The notes beneath the pieces are model-generated. The model did no database searches. It was not told the DNA's origin and saw only the letters and a program-made list of their open reading frames with translations. Below, piece after piece: positions 12,331 to 25,200 of a stretch of DNA of 64,000 nucleotides. Origin of the DNA: Promerops cafer. Lineage: Eukaryota > Chordata > Aves > Passeriformes > Nectariniidae. Position 1 is the first letter of the stretch; every line of letters begins with the position of its first letter. The position numbers were made by a program, and so were the translations under genes. The stretch is from contig VZSE01005952.1 of assembly GCA_013398275.1 (NCBI GenBank), positions 620,001 to 684,000 of the forward strand, written 5' to 3'.

Positions 12331-12979
12331 AATGGAATATTTTGGAATAATTTAAAGGAAAACCAAGAAGCCTACAAAGAATCAGAATCTAAAAATTACA
12401 TATATAGTTGAAATAAATATCACCCAAGTTGATAGAATGCAATTCACAAGTATCCCCCTGACAACATTACTGTTTTCTAGTATCCAAATAGGGCTCTATT
12501 TTTGATATTGCAGGACTGGTAGCACAGAGTCTGTGGAGTAAACATTCTGCTGGAATGTTGTTTTGCGTCACTATACTCAATAATAGAACATTAAACTGCA
12601 ATAAATATTGAAGTGAATTTTGAGCATATAGGCAGGTCAGCCTGCAGCAAGGACTGTAAGGCATTTCTCTAACATGCAGATATAACAGAGATTTAAAAAA
12701 TATTTCTCTTTCCCCCTGCACACACTTACCTGGAAATAGTGAAGTATTTTGTGGTTTATTACTTTTTTAAGGTTGCTTTTAGTATTAATTTTATATATAT
12801 ATATATAAATCTGATTTCTAAAGCAATTTGCAACCACTCCCCATCAGTCTCCTTTTTAATACACGAAGAAAACAGTAACAGCCACAAGGGAACTGGGCTA
12901 TCTGGCACTAAGCCACACAGGGATTTAGCACTGTCACCTCCCCGGGTCATCACCTTTCTGCTAGTGACAGCACATGTGC
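12331..12979. other. AT-rich sequence with (TA)8 microsatellite
   Basis: The only clear element is a (TA)8 run at 12792-12807. Flanking sequence is AT-rich with no recognised gene. Overlapping frames on both strands here are chance readings through the TA run. Confidence 0.6.
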
Positions 12980-13100
12980 CCCAGCACAGCCCTGCTCATC
13001 TCCTTGATGTGCTTTGTCCCTTGATGGGACTCTGCGCTTTGTCCGGCGCCCGCGCTCCTGGGGAGGGGCAAAGCATTGCCATGAGGACAGGACAAAGAGG
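12980..13100. other. short CpG-bearing GC patch
   Basis: A small GC-rich island in AT-rich DNA, centred on 13030-13066, where five CpG dinucleotides fall within about 30 bases (words GTCCGGCGCCCGCGC). It is too short for a CpG island and has no coding frame of note. Confidence 0.5.
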
Positions 13101-16100
13101 TGAGAGAATACCTCAGTCATCACCAGAAATAATGCATTCCCAGCTGCACTGGTGAGGAAGGAAGAATGTTATTTATGTGACTTCTGCATAAATACTTTCG
13201 CTTTCAGCTTGCACTTTTGAGGGAGAAATAAAAGAAATGCAGAAGGTTTTGGACATCTCTGGCCATTATGCGCACAAAGTTTACTCACTGCTCCAGTGAT
13301 CCAATTTTCCAGTATTTAAGAAATTGAAAAAAAACCAAACAAAATTTCTCAAAAACAATACAGCACACAGAAAACAAACATATGTAATGTATTATCAACT
13401 TGGAAATATACTTCACACTCTTCATATTAGCATCTCATCTTTATATTTTTAAGTGTTCAAGAAAAACTGCAGGAAATTCTCTTGGCATAAAAATCTTTTT
13501 TCTTCTGAACCCAAGGTATGTATTATGCACTGTATTCCCTGCTAGTCAAATCAGACAAAGGAGCATTCCCAAGACCACAGGAAGCAACAGCAGAGCTTTT
13601 CTGAGGGGGATATTTCAGTCAAAAATAGAGAAAAGGAGATGTAAAGAAGAGATCCCTTCCCACATCCTTTTCTTTTGCATATGAGTAGACACAAGAGACA
13701 AAAAATGCTCTGAGCAACTGGATGCTGCCAACAAAATGACATCTACAAAATTTCTCTCCCTCTTCTGTGACTATGCAGTTGTTCTGCCAAAAGGACATTC
13801 TGCAATGGACAGAAAACAGTTTTCCACTTAAAAACCCTGTTAGGTCTTTCAAATTTTAGTGTTATCAAAGAGAAATGACTGAAAGCCTCTCTCTGCATAC
13901 ACAAGAAGATTTAATTCTTATGTGGCAGAGCAATCAGCTCTATGAGTACCAACTCGCAGTGACAATGCCACTTGTTCTGCCTCACCATTGTATTCATTGC
14001 CTACTAGAAGCTTGCTGTGCCTTGTGAAATGGCTTCATCCTAGGCTAACTCATTGTACTATGAATTACCTTCATTTTTTAATCAATGTTATCAAATTAGG
14101 AAGCAACTCAGGGGATACACATTGTTATATTTACTGCATGTTTCCACATGTTATTGCTTGTCTATGTTATTTTCAGCATTACCTATTTAAAGACGCTGTA
14201 TGATATATAGAAGACAGCAGGTAGAGTGATTGACTGAGAGTCAGATGTTAAATTGCCACAGAGCTGTGGAAAGGATAAAAATACTTCTCTACCTCAATTC
14301 ATTCCATAGAAAAAATCCTCTCAGATCTTGCATCCTTACATTTTTACACTAAAAGGTTTCAAAGTGAGAAGACGGGATAAAGGTAGTGTTCAAAAATAAA
14401 AAAAACACATTTTCACAGCTTCGTTTTCTTCTTATTTTTCTAAAGAGTATAATATTGAAGGAGAAAAAGCCTGCTTGCTTGCAGTTAGGTTTACTAAATC
14501 AGTCATGAAGGCAGCTGATCTAAAATGCATCAGCTGTCACCTGCTCAGTCTCAGTTTGACAGTTCAATACCTCCTCATCTTCTGAGAATGGCAGTGCTGA
14601 GACCTGAGTAAACCATGTCTGTATGCAAACTGTCACTGATTTTGTGGCATATCATCAGGCCTGATCTCCACGGCTGCAGTGACAACAGGGAACAGTACAG
14701 CCAATCATCATCAGAGTTAAAATTAATGTATGGGTCCCCACATTCAGCAGTAGGCAAGGCAAGCCCCACGAGCAGTGGCCAGTTGATGAACTATGTAATT
14801 ACAGCAAGATAATCTTACCCCTGCAGAGACTGTAAATGTATATCATAAATTCAAGGTATATTTCTACACATCTATATTTTTCCCCTCAGCATTTCTTTGG
14901 ACCAAATAAGACATATAAATGCCAGTATAGCCTAGTTAAATTCAGGTAGTGAAATAAAATATTATTCAGGGCCGTGAAAGGACAATCTAAGGCACATTCT
15001 CAAGCGGTGACAGTCAGGGTCACACTCACAGTGGTTAAAAAAGTTGCTGCTGCAGCCCAGCCCAGCAGCCTGGGTCACTTTGGAATGCTGGCAGCAGCAG
15101 TCAGCCTGACCACAGCCCAGTGCTCCCAGCAGTGCAGGGCAGCCAGCAACATCCCCCTGGGCCTAAACTCTTACGCACCTTCAGAGCTGTTTAACACCTA
15201 AAAAATGCTCTAAATAAATACAAAAGGGGATAAAACTGATTATTATTCAGACTCCTTCTCATTTTTTTTGTGGTATTATTTACAACATGAACTATGTTTG
15301 TGCAGTCCAGCATAGTTTGTCTGGTTTGCAGTACCCAATAAATCTCACATACCCTCCTCGTGACTTTATTCAAGTTGAAACCCCTTAACCTATTTTAAGT
15401 TGCCAAATCTAAAAGTGCTAAAAACCAAATTCTCCACTACTATCAGAGTGCCTATAACCTTTCACTAACCTATCAAGGGGCAGACTTGGTGATCTTAGAG
15501 GTGTTTGTCAACCAAACCAGGTGTCAGATATGAATAAATTCTCTGAACACACTAATTTTATAGGGTTTTTAGTTAAAGTAATCATGGAAAACAACATGAC
15601 ATCAAGCAGAAAAGCTACTAGACATATTTCTGCTCTGGGAAAATCTGGACTGAGGACCAGTGCCTCTGTTGGCATATCCCAAATACTCAAGAGCCACCAA
15701 TGAAGTATGAGGTATTCAACAAGACCATTACACTTAGCTTTAGGATCTAGCGTTAATGGTTTTATTTTTCTTCTCACCATGATCATAAAACCCCTTAGAC
15801 AGTGTCAAAAGCTATACAGCCTTTGTCATTCTTTTTCCAGCCATCAATGGTATTGGGAATGTCCAGACTGAAGGCAGTTTGTTCTCTTAACTTTATAAAT
15901 AATGGTGGTGCTCCTCCAGCTCTCTACATTGAGGTTTTTGTGAAAAAAGTGTGCATCTCATGAATTTATCCTAAGCAGCAAATAATTTCAAATAAAGCAT
16001 TGCATATTTCTAGACTAAATTTCAAAAAAACTTTCATTGTCTTTATCGTGAGGGAAAGCTATATTTTTAAATCAGTTTTACTTTACACTGCATCTCTTGG

Positions 16101-17299
16101 TACATGTCTGGTAAAAGTAAAATTTTGCTGTGAAATTACTGCAGTTCTTCCAGTCTACATGGAGAAATTTGAAATACTCATATCAGGGTCCAGTACAAGC
16201 TTCAAATTAAGCAAGTTTTGCTTACTTTATATTCCCTTTCCATGGTGGAAGTATTTTGCTACAAAGTGGCATGTTTAAAATTACATTTAACATTTTCATT
16301 CCTACAGCCTTTTGAAGGATAAATTTTGAGCATCACTCAAACTGACTAGTTGTGTGAGTTAATAAAAGTCACAGGTAACAAAGCCTCCTTATGTCACCAT
16401 GATGAAGAGAACTGTAATAAAGGTCAGATTTTATGAAATTACTTCTTTTACATAAGCAGTTTCAAGGTACTTACATCCATCTCAGTGTAAGAACCATGTT
16501 GCAGAGACCTGACAGAACAGAAAAAGTGTTGTACTCTTCACAGAGCTCTCTGCAGAAAATAAAACATTGCAGATTATCTGAGAAAAGTTCTCACTAATAT
16601 TTTTTATGTTTTATGTCCACTAGTCTTGTGATTTGTATATAAACAGCCCTTAAGGTCTCTTGCAGAAGCTAAACCTCAGCTGAGCAATCTTTTAGCTAAA
16701 AACCTTACTCATTTCTTGACAATGATTTGTTCATGACTCTTACTGGCTTAATCAGTCTATGAAAATATAATTTAAAAAAAATCATCAGGAGTAAATATAG
16801 ATGTACTTAAAACCCCAAGCCTTATCTGCAAGAAATGAACGTATGTTTTAGAGCTCTTTATGATCTAAAGTTACAGCAAGGACAAAATGTGCACGGTCTT
16901 GAACATTGCCTAAACATTTGAATGTCATGGTTGTATTCAAGCCCATTTGCCAAACATCATTATTACCTGATAGACAAATAAATTAAGCAGGCTATAGCTC
17001 CACAGCTTTCTCAATTTTGTCTTTGTATAGTGAATTGTGATAGGAAACACATTTCTCTCAAGGTTAGACATTCTATAGTGGCTAGAACTTGATCCAAAAC
17101 AACTCCTACTCATTAGGATGTCCCCACATAATTCATTTGGAGTACCACTTCATACCACCATTTGGGAATTACGAGGTCACTCCTAACCGAAAAAATATTT
17201 CATCTCATGTTATTTCACTGCCATATTTCTCTACAGTAGCCTTCTCCACTGGCCAATCAATAATAAAAGCAGACCCAGAGTCCAGCACTGGAGCAGATA
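13101..17299. other. AT-rich unique sequence, no gene seen
   Basis: Four kilobases of unique, mostly AT-rich sequence. A less AT-rich stretch at about 15045-15165 contains repeated CAGCAG/AGCCCAG words. The stretch at 16290-16440 is complex and non-repetitive but carries no decisive motif. No gene, RNA or transposon is recognisable. Confidence 0.5.
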
Positions 17300-17480
17300 T
17301 TTGAGCTTTGCTAGATCTCCATTCCCTGAGGGGCTGGGCCATTTTCCGTTGAAGGCAAGGCAAGGAACCGGAGCGCACCAAGGCCGCGCTCGCAGCAGGG
17401 ACCACGCTGAGCCCCACAGAGGCTGCTGCTCCGCTGGCTCCCCCATCCCTCCCGCCCCCCACCCCACATCCCATCTTCAC
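17300..17480. other. GC-rich, CpG-bearing patch
   Basis: A GC-rich island where about eight CpG dinucleotides fall between 17366 and 17452 (words GGAGCGCACC, GGCCGCGCTCGC), ending in a C-rich run near 17446-17466. Overlapping frames on both strands (for example 17205-17495 minus and 17301-17636 plus) reflect stop-poor GC-rich sequence. No domain is recognisable. It may be a small unmethylated or GC-biased-conversion patch, or part of an unrecognised non-coding exon. Confidence 0.45.
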
Positions 17481-20400
17481 TGGATTTCCAGCCACGTTAC
17501 CCCAGACATGACACTTTCTTCACAACACAGGCTGTGCACATTGGGCAGCAAACAAAGAAACCGACTCAAGGCAGTGGAAAATACTTCTGAAAGGAAAAGG
17601 AGTATTGATGTGAATGTCTCAAAAGAGCTGGGTTAAGATAAAGCAGGTTAATCTTTTAACTTGGGTTTTATATGCAATTAAGTAGGTTGGGAAAACACAA
17701 ACTGGTTAGAAGCACATGTAGCTAAGTGTCTGTATTTTAGAAGTGGTTTTATCCCATTCCTAGGGGAAATAACTGCCAAGGCAATTGCTCTCTGAGCACT
17801 ACAATATCCATTTCTGGTTGAGTTACTGCCCTTTGGCTGTTAGCTGTTCTCAGCTTATGTACCCATACACTGATACACCTTCTCTCTTTCCATGTTTTTT
17901 TCCTCAAACAAGAAACATGATTTTTTCAGAATATAGTAAGACAATTGATGGAGCCTACAAAAGTACTAAACCCACCTATAATAATGACTACTAAAAGAGC
18001 CAAATGTGCAAGCTTGAAATCTCCTTCCTCTATTAAAGTATCTTTCCCAACATTTGGAAGTGGGAAAGAAGAATATGTCTGATGAACTACAATAAATCTT
18101 ATTTTACACCAGCACAACAAGACTCGGATATGTTTTGCATTCATTCCATACCAGTTATTAAAAGGTTAATGATTTCTTAATAGCTGGCTTACCATAAAGC
18201 AAATCAGCGGTCTGTTTAACACACTGCTTGCAGACTCAGTAGTCCTAAATTATTTTAACACTTCTTACTGGCCTTGATGAGCACTATTTACCACCCAATA
18301 CTTCTGTATGGTTGTAATGTATGTATAGTTGTTGATAATTTATAATTGTTTTATCAAACAGTATATTTAGTAATGCACCATTTTTACAGAATTCAAACAC
18401 CCCTCAGACACCACTAAAATTGTCTTTGTTTTCTCCACATTTTATCTGCTCTTCTGGTTCCTTCTACTATGCTAGATCCTTTTGTGTTTGTTCAGATCTT
18501 CAAATGAACAAACACTCTTCTGACACTAAAATGCTAAAATTTCCCTATCTCCTTCTTAAAGATTATTGAAAACACCAGGCCTAGAACACAACTTCCCCTT
18601 TTGCTTCCTTCAACAGGTACAAGAATCACAAATGCAATCACTGTATAGAGAAAAGAGACACCATCACAATTAGAAAAAAGAGAAAAAATTCACAGCCACT
18701 GACTTTTATCATGCCTAAAGTACAGTGTCTGTTTATCACAGCTGTTTTGGATAACTTGTTATAACTGGGTATTGCATAGGCAGCTTTTATTGTTGTGACC
18801 ATTTACCAGGTCTAAGTAGTTTAGGTCACTGAAGTAAGACTGTTCCAGGCATGTCACAACTTCACTTAATTTTCAGACACAAACACATTTCACTTTGGAA
18901 ATGATCACACCATCTATAGAATGAAAAGATAATTACATGGTAATGAAAAGAAGTTAAATGTAATAGCTTAAAGGTATGTAAGAAGGCATTTTTTTTCTTA
19001 TGCCTCATCTGATTAGAAAATTACCACTTGCAGCAGCTGTACAATTGTGACAGATATCATCTCCACAATATTCAGACAAGACACAGAGAAATCCAAAAAG
19101 CGTTCAGCTGAATTTCTGGCATATGACAGTTTCTACTGCAAAGCCTGTGTAATATTTTCAGAGTTGCAAGACCTTCAGCAGAAGGAATCCCATACTATAA
19201 AAAATAGGTGCATATAGAGAGTTATCAACCCTTGGCATTCACAGTGCAAATGGGTGGAGTGTTCTTTGCTACAAAGGGACATCACATCTCCAAGCTCTTT
19301 GCACCAGTTCTTTCTGGAGGCTAGGAGGTGGACCTGCTATGGGAAAACTCATGTACCACCCCAGACCTACAGAGCCCAACTACAGCTCTGCTTCTCAGCA
19401 GCAGGACTACTGTCTTCCCTTTTATTTAATTTCAAACCAGGTTTATCAAGCTACTGCATTGTACTGATGCTGCTTACACCTCGATTTTATATCAATACCT
19501 TATTTCAATTCTGCATGTTTTTCCTGGGATTTATTAGTAACCAGCCACTTACTAAACACTTCTCATTTTGCAGATGCTTTACTGAATTTATTCTACTTCA
19601 GTTCAAAGAACCTACTCAAAGTTTTAGGAATAATGAATAAATAAATTGTAGCATGTGCATTTAGGTATTTAAAAAGGCAGTTTAAAAATACGGATTAGAA
19701 AATATGTTTGGAAGATAGTTTCAGTTCTGTAGGAGAACTTAATATTGGAAAATATTTTAGAGAGGAATAGGCCTTTTAAAAAAAGGAAGGGAATGAAGTA
19801 CATACACAATAGCAACATTCTTCAATAGCCTGATAGGTTTTATTCAAAGCAATGCTCCTCTCATTGAGAACTTTACAGGGACATTTTTGACCACATTGTG
19901 AATATCACTGCATGCTCTCAGCTGAATGCAAACGTTTATGTTGTTATTAGTGCCAATAAAAAAATTTCACTGTAGGACTGTTAACAAATGGATCTATTTC
20001 TTTATAATTATGTGCCGTCATTTTCTGATTTGTCTTTAATTTTTCATAAAGGAAACAGCAGGGAGTCTATCTGCAGTTTTTCTCTACAGATTTCTCAGTG
20101 GATCTAGATTTCAACCTTCACAAAACAATTGTTTGGAATACCAATTGCCTTTGTCTTCAAAGAATTCTTGAACAACTGCAGGTGCTATTTACAGACACGT
20201 AGCCAATTGTAAAATTTAGATTTTAAATAGACTTTGAAACCAGTTTATTAAATAATTAATAAATACGAACAATCAAAAGATGCTCAAGAATTTTGTGATG
20301 GAAAATATAACTGTGATTATAAGTCCTTCTCCAAGCAAGCACATGACAGTTGGAGCCACAGTTCAGGTCACTGTGTGGGAGTGGACACGACTCCATGCGA

Positions 20401-22245
20401 GACCCTACCAGCAAGGAGTGAGGAGCAGCAGCTTGCATGTCTCTCATCAGCCATCATTCCATTTACACAGAGCAGGAGGACACAGGGGTCTTTTGCACAA
20501 AAAGCCCAGGAAAATCAGCGATCCACTGGCAACCTCTGTGCTCCCAGCCCCCAAGGAACGGCACAGCACAACTTTGTTTTAACAAGCTACTACAATGTCA
20601 GAAGTCTTTAAAGCTACAATTAATCGAAACCAATTGCAACACTAGGATCAGTTGTATCTTTGCCCAGATCTATCTTCTCCCAAACTTCATGTAATAAATG
20701 AAGACTATGCCTCCAGTGTTTTTGTTCATCTATCACCATGTCAATGATTATTACAGCATTACAAAACAAAACAGAAAAGCTTAATTTCAAGGAAAATTTA
20801 TGATGAGTGAAACACATTTAAACTTGACTAGATGAGAGTAACTAAATAAATCTGATGTTTGCTCAAACAAAAATTTTTGCAAAAAAAAATAGGTTTCAAA
20901 TGTCACTGCTGAAGTATTGAAGTATAATTACCAGTGTAGGAAAGAAAAAACACTGGTTAATAAGACCAGAATCAGATACACGAGCTAGGTAAAAAGACTA
21001 TCATGCAGACTACCCAGCTGTCATTATAATTTAGTTCTCTACAGTGTGACCTTCAATACTGTCCAAGCTAATTCTATGTGCCTACAATGTCTTAAATGCT
21101 CTGCAATTTAAAAGCAATAAGCTTAAAATAACCTGCAGTTTAAGAATAGTAGGCTGGGGGGGAAAAAAGGCACCACAAACAATCTGAAAGCTAATACTGA
21201 ATCAAGCAGGGTCACTCCCTTAAAGACAGGAAAACTGCAACAATAAAAGTATATTTTTTTAATCTTTAGCTGATGTTTCTGATTTATCTTTTCCTGCTTT
21301 AATAATAAACTAAAATGAACTGTCAGCACGATGAGGAACTGGTGCCAAATACAGAGAAGCACCTGAACTGGGAATCTGCACCCTCAGAGCACAGAGGATA
21401 CCCACCCCACTGCCACAGTTCAACATCTCCACGTGTTTTAGCCCACTCTCATGTGGAACTTGGTCATTCACACATCCTGCCTGCACCCTCCCTTTGCTCC
21501 AGCAAGAACACAGGCAAAGCTAATATTTTCTGTAATTTTGTCTAAGAGAAACAGACTCTTCCAAAAGCAAGTGGCAGGACAGGATCGGGGAGGGGCCCCA
21601 TCACACAGGACAACCACAGCACCACAGACCTTTGCAATGGAGGATGAGCACCTGGCATGGACCATCTGTGCCAATAAACACAGTTCTCAGTCATTGTATG
21701 AGCTGCCAAAGAACTGTGTGCCATTATGGCAGGTAGCATAATGCAGTGACAATAAAGAGTTTGTACCAGAATTAATTAATACATGTTATCAGCTATTACC
21801 CTAATTGAGAGGCATTTATCCTTATTTAAATTATGACAAATACACAGATCATAAGATGGACAAAGGAGGTTTAGGAAACAATGGGGGAAAAAAAGGAAAG
21901 AATGCAACGACTGCACAGGATGTCCAAATGCAGCAACACATTCACTGTATATTCATCTGTGTTAGATTCAATCTGCAGTCTCACTTTAAGTTTAATAATT
22001 TGTCAGCTATATGCCATAATTGAACAATATCTCAGTTGGGATCTCGAATCTCTACAGACTGAGCAACTACAAAAATATCTTCGTGCAAGGACCAAGCAAA
22101 TATTGCATCATCTTTGCAATCAATGAACCTACATAGCTCAATATTTTGTTTTAGGGGGTCTTAAATCTAACTGCAAATGCTCTTGAGCAGGAAATCTCTG
22201 AGGGCTGAGAAACAAAGACCAAGACTTCAGCCCACCAGGGTTTTC
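17481..22245. other. AT-rich unique sequence, no gene seen
   Basis: No gene, RNA gene or known transposon is visible. Parts at 18170-18420 and 19815-20060 are complex, non-repetitive and rich in ATTA/TAAT words, weakly like non-coding conserved sequence but not enough to call. A 100-codon frame at 20280-20582 resembles no known protein. Confidence 0.5.
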
Positions 22246-22286
22246 TTTGTAAGCTCTCTATGCTGAACATTTTGTAAGCTCTCTAT
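22246..22286. repeat. 16-bp direct repeat
   Basis: TTTGTAAGCTCTCTAT occurs at 22246-22261 and again exactly at 22271-22286, 25 bases apart. A local duplication of no known family. Confidence 0.85.
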
Positions 22287-25200
22287 AGCATAAAATGAAA
22301 GGCAGAAAAGTTGAGTGAGAGAAGTCTGTCAGAGAGCTCAAGAACCACATTATTTATTTTTCTTCTGTACTGTTCAGACACTGACCTGCTTCAGGCACAC
22401 AGTGCAATGGGAAAACACAAAAAAGCTGTGGGTTGTAGGAGGTCCTGTATGGCTTCAGCAAGACTGATACTTACAGGGCTCTAAAAAGAACAGAGTAATT
22501 TTAGACATATACAAACTGTAGAAAATGCTCTTCTCTACTGTCCTTCACTGTGTGGACATGAGGAAGTCAGCCTGAACCTTGCTCCATTTTGAAAATTCAT
22601 TGCTGTTCTTGAGATCTTATAAGACGTGCTTTAATTGTACATAAGTCTTTGCTGAGTGCAGTGAGGTTGAAGAGGCAGGTGTAAGGGATGTCCCATCTAG
22701 AACAATGTCATTTTGAAAAGAAAAATTCATATTTTTAAGACTGAGTTATTTGTAATTACTTATTAGACTGTCAGTGAGCTTTGAAGGGTGATAATCCATA
22801 TATTAAAACTTTAAGGTCTTAATATGTTAAATGCTAATGGATCCAAGGATACAATAACGTACTATTGAATAGATAACTATATATTTATAATGGGCAGTAA
22901 CAGGGATTATAGTCTATGATGTGGACTATTAGGCCTATTCTTAAATTTATAGAAGAGATTTTAACAAAGAACACAATGGGTTCATGATACATTCAGTTTC
23001 CACAAGGGAGGAAGGCAACACAGTGGACATAAGTGACGCCATCATCACCCTCATAGCTGTCCTCCTTTTTCCAGCACCCACAACAGCCCTTTCAGAGGTC
23101 TATCAGCAGATTAAGATCAAAATACAACAATGCCCAAGATCATTGCTCCCAAACCTTCCCACAAGTAATTAAATGATGATGCATCATGTAACATGCTTCA
23201 TTCAAACATAACCCCTCTTAGAGAAATATCCTGTGAATCACAAGATTCACTATTTTCCAAGAAAGACATATTCCTCAAAACTTCCACACTTGGAAACACC
23301 ATAGGTAAATTTGCCAAATCTCCATTTCAGGAGGTCACAATGTTTAACAAAGCTTGCCTTACTTTTCCTTCTGTGATGTAGTAATAAAGCAAAGGAATGT
23401 TTCAAACACATGAAATAATATTCAACCCTCATCACAGAACTAACCTCAATGTGTAAGATGGATTTAAGCCCCACTTTATTGCATCTCTAAAAGGGGAAAA
23501 ACACAAATATAAGAAAATCTAGACATTTCATACTAATGTCATCTGTCATTCATAGAAATTGCCTTCCTATATTTATCTGGTTTGATTCCTGTGAACTCAA
23601 GAAAATAGGAAATTCATAGAAAAGATCAAACATAGAGCAACACAGGCGTTTTTTTTTCTTTCAGCTATAGAAAAAGCAGCCACATAGTGAAGGACAAAAA
23701 AAGCCTTCTCATTTATGAAAAATGTCCATACTAAAGAAGGTTGCTGATAGGACAAACTCAAACAAGTAACTGATATAAGATAGTTGCTGCATGTGTTTCA
23801 TGCACATAATATATTCATTAGTGAGAAGATAAAGACAGCCTGATTATAAAACCTGAATAGTTTTTGCATCTCTGTTTGTAAAGAAAGGATCAACAGCAGT
23901 TTTCTACCATCTTAGAATTAATCACACTGCTATATAAATCGTCTATATTTTAAGAACACCAAAAGTGCCATTTGAGAAAAGCTAAATAATGTATGAAATT
24001 GAAAAATGTCATTCTTTTAATATCTCTCCTTGTGAAAAAAAATTGCAATTACAACTGTGATTACTGATTGCAGCCTTCTTTTAAGGCATTACAGAAGTTG
24101 TCATTGTTTAGTTAAGCAAGTCAGATTCAGAAAACGTGACCTACCATATCCTGAGGGAGAGACCTATCGTAGCAGTGAGCAATACATCTCTACACACTTG
24201 TAATTCAGAGGCACTGAGGCAAAAACTGTCAAAACTTTGCTAAAGTCGACAAGGATGTATGGTTCATTAGTCTAGGAACTGATGTGTTATGGACCTCTTT
24301 GTGATCAGCCTGATAATTTAAATCAAGTTATAAGTTTATGTAAACCTACTAGAACTCTATTATTAAATTTCAGATCATGCCTTCAACACAGGCACTCAGA
24401 ATTGCAGAGATTTTTCGTAAGGCCATAACTAGCCCCCTATCATGCCAACTTAATCAATAATCAACTTATAAAATATCATTACTTTAACAGAAAATCTGTA
24501 GCTCTTTTTCTTGCATTGACTTTGAGGACTAAACTGCAGCATAACAGCAGTAAGCCAGTCTTGCTCATTAGCACAGAATTAGACTGCAGAGGCTTCATTA
24601 TTTCCAAGCAGTTACATGGACAGAGCAGAGTGAGCTGCAGCAGCAGAGTTATCTGCCCCCTTCCCTGGGCTGCTCTAAGCCTGTCCAAGGTGTCTGATGC
24701 TCATAGTGCTGTGCACCTGACAGTACTGGAGCACACTACCTGAGCATGAAGCTTCTTCATTTCCCCCAGCTTTACATCCGTGAGAACGGTATTTAAAATA
24801 TGCAGCCACTCCTACATACTCCCAGTCTGCAGCCCATCTTGTTCAAACAGGACAAAGGCTGGTGCAATTAGAGTGAAGAGATCACAGAGTTGGACTTGCA
24901 ACCAATGTCTCCATGTTTCATTCACTGTAACAGGTCACTGCAAAATAGATCGAGTTCAACTGTAATGGAATGGTTTGCATATGGTGTGATTCTTGGGAAT
25001 GTTCTGTGCAGGGCCAGTAGCTGGACTTTGATGATCCTTGTGGATTCTTTCCACTAAGGATATCCTACAATTCTGGGATTTCAAGTGTTAAGGCTTTGCT
25101 TAAGAGAAAACCTTATTTTTTCAATGATAATACATGCTGATACCTGTTTTTACAACATGAGCTTTCAATCCAGAGAAAAGAAGAAGAACCTGGAGATGAT

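Noticed and set aside
12792..12807. TA run as a TATA promoter
   Set aside because: It is a plain (TA)8 microsatellite with no initiator or transcript evidence.
17205..17636. Opposed open frames over the GC patch at 17.3 kb
   Set aside because: GC-rich DNA has few stop codons; open frames on both strands with no domain argue against coding.
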